DNA of 6,655 bases from Dehalococcoidia bacterium (GTDB taxonomy: Bacteria; Chloroflexota; Dehalococcoidia; SZUA-161): contig CP070819.1 in assembly GCA_020344295.1 (NCBI GenBank), positions 301,249 to 307,903 of the forward strand. Reading direction: 5' to 3'. Under the pieces are notes generated by a model. It saw nothing but the letters and a program-made list of their open reading frames with translations. It was not told the origin of the DNA and searched no databases. A program made the position numbers and the translations under genes. This document shows, piece after piece, positions 5,747-6,655 of the stretch (position 1 is the stretch's first letter; every line of letters begins with the position of its first letter).

Positions 5747-5768
5747 GGTGATTTGCGATTATATCACC
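5747..5768 (-). terminator. Weak hairpin right after the protein-kinase-like gene
   Basis: On the minus strand GGTGAT and ATCACC (5763-5768 and 5747-5752) pair around a 10-nt loop, two bases past the stop at 5771-5773. It is followed by the T/A-rich CTTAAGTATTTATT. With 6 bp and a large loop it is a weak terminator or attenuator at best; transcription may continue into the cytidylate-kinase-like gene. Confidence 0.3.
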
Positions 5769-5770
5769 AT

Positions 5771-6655
5771 TTACACTGTAAAAGTAGCGGAACTGCCTTC
5801 CGGTATATCGGGTATGGCCCTGCAGATATCATCCATTAACTCGGACATCGTCCAGTAGTAGTCCTCAGTGCCTATGGAGAAACGCAGCAGTACATCGTTC
5901 AGCCTTTCGCTGATATAGGGGTAGATTTTTTTTAGATTCATCAGGCGATGGTTATGGAAAGCGCTGGCATCAACCGGCCGCAATTTTGAGACGACATCAG
6001 CCTGGATCTTGCCGCTCGTGCGAATATCATGAAAGGTAGACAAGCCCATACCGACGACGAACTGCAACACATTGCCGAAGCTCCAGACATCGAAGGATGT
6101 GAAATTACTGTATGGATCGAACATAACATCCTGGCAAAGATCGAAATCGATCCAGCGAAATTCGCCTGTCACATCCTCAATCATTATATGGTCGTTACGG
6201 ATATCACCGTGATAGAGATCGTGCTCGTGCAGCATTTGAATCGCCTCGAAGCATCCCATCAACTTCTGAAGTAAGGGGGATAGATACGTGTGATAGTACT
6301 CTTTGTGGCTGACTTCCAGGTCGAGTATTGTCTCAAATATTGACTTGCCGTGTATGTAGTCGATTATCCGAACATTGTTGTTCGCATCGTCGACATACTT
6401 CCGTCCCTGCATGAAACGCGGATCACCCTCGACCAGCCACAGCACTTCACTTTCCTTTTCGGGACTGCGATAGCAAGGTATGATGAAAGATCCGAACCGA
6501 GCCATTGACTCCTCATAGAACTCAAGTTTGATAATCACCCTTCGGCCATCGTCCAAGTCATAACCCCTCTTTACCCAGAATTTCGGCTGTTCATCCAGGC
6601 CGAACCGGGGTTCGTAAACATCGCCACTGATAAAGAACTCCCTGCCCTCGAGCAA
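5771..6655 (-). CDS. Protein-kinase-like (Ser/Thr/small-molecule kinase fold) protein, 5' end outside window
   Basis: The frame is open to the window edge; the first codon there is TTG, and the true start may lie beyond, so the 294 residues are treated as partial. Recognisable kinase elements (numbered from the edge): a strand with VIIKLEF (Lys43, likely beta-3 lysine); YIHGKSIFETI at the hinge region; a helix before LYHGDIRNDHIMIED (catalytic-loop Asp151); RWIDFDL (Asp170, in the place of DFG); and SFDVWSFGNVLQF (subdomain IX). Departures from canonical kinases are an HGD instead of HRD, His156 where the Mg-binding Asn usually sits, DFD instead of DFG, and no clear glycine-rich loop. It may be an atypical protein kinase or small-molecule kinase, or a pseudokinase; I cannot decide. 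No membrane segment is seen in this portion. It is followed 108 bp later, same strand, by the cytidylate-kinase-like gene. Confidence 0.8.
   Translation of the reverse strand: MLEGREFFISGDVYEPRFGLDEQPKFWVKRGYDLDDGRRVIIKLEFYEESMARFGSFIIPCYRSPEKESEVLWLVEGDPRFMQGRKYVDDANNNVRIIDYIHGKSIFETILDLEVSHKEYYHTYLSPLLQKLMGCFEAIQMLHEHDLYHGDIRNDHIMIEDVTGEFRWIDFDLCQDVMFDPYSNFTSFDVWSFGNVLQFVVGMGLSTFHDIRTSGKIQADVVSKLRPVDASAFHNHRLMNLKKIYPYISERLNDVLLRFSIGTEDYYWTMSELMDDICRAIPDIPEGSSATFTV

Noticed and set aside
1..6655. CRISPR array, transposon ends, tRNA genes, toxin-antitoxin or phage genes
   Set aside because: No regularly spaced repeats, transposase fragments, tRNA cloverleaf or matching protein motifs were found on either strand by reading.

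Overview
The window reads as a stretch of chromosome from a strict anaerobe. The partial glycyl radical enzyme, the DUF6125-type, AF1514-type and DVU0298-type proteins, and the cytidylate-kinase-like protein with a BON-like tail are families I associate with Dehalococcoidia-like Chloroflexota, Desulfobacterota and some archaea. A Dehalococcoidia-type bacterium is my best guess, from protein flavour only; there is no rRNA or marker gene here. Starts are mostly ATG behind clear purine-rich Shine-Dalgarno sites. TAG is an ordinary stop codon, ending four of the genes.

Layout, left to right. At 2-712 (+) lies the C-terminal third or so of a glycyl radical enzyme, with its radical glycine, followed by a hairpin. 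Next come two small (+) genes: a VOC/glyoxalase-fold protein (997-1377) and a 96-residue His/Cys-rich DUF3303-like protein (1473-1763). Region 1764-2162 (-) holds the decayed 5' end of a DHA2-type major facilitator transporter, broken by a stop codon and frameshifts. Then (+) an AF1514-like small protein (2281-2553), and a DVU0298-like HEAT-repeat gene (2624-3298) split by one in-frame TAG. A strong (+) gene at 3450-4784 encodes two tandem DUF6125-like domains. Two (-) genes converge on it: a cytidylate-kinase-like protein with a BON-like C-terminus (4856-5662), and a protein-kinase-like protein (5771-6655) whose 5' end lies beyond the window.

How they fit together. The (+) genes are spaced 70 to 520 bp apart and do not form one tight operon. 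The right-hand (-) pair is separated by 108 bp and could be one transcript carrying two phosphotransfer-type proteins. Two of the genes in the middle look damaged (transporter remnant, amber-split HEAT gene), so 1764-3298 may be undergoing decay, or the assembly may carry errors there. No CRISPR array, tRNA, rRNA, IS element, phage gene or defence system was found. The most distinctive items are the tandem DUF6125 protein, the amber codon in an otherwise intact gene, and the kinase-like protein with altered catalytic motifs.
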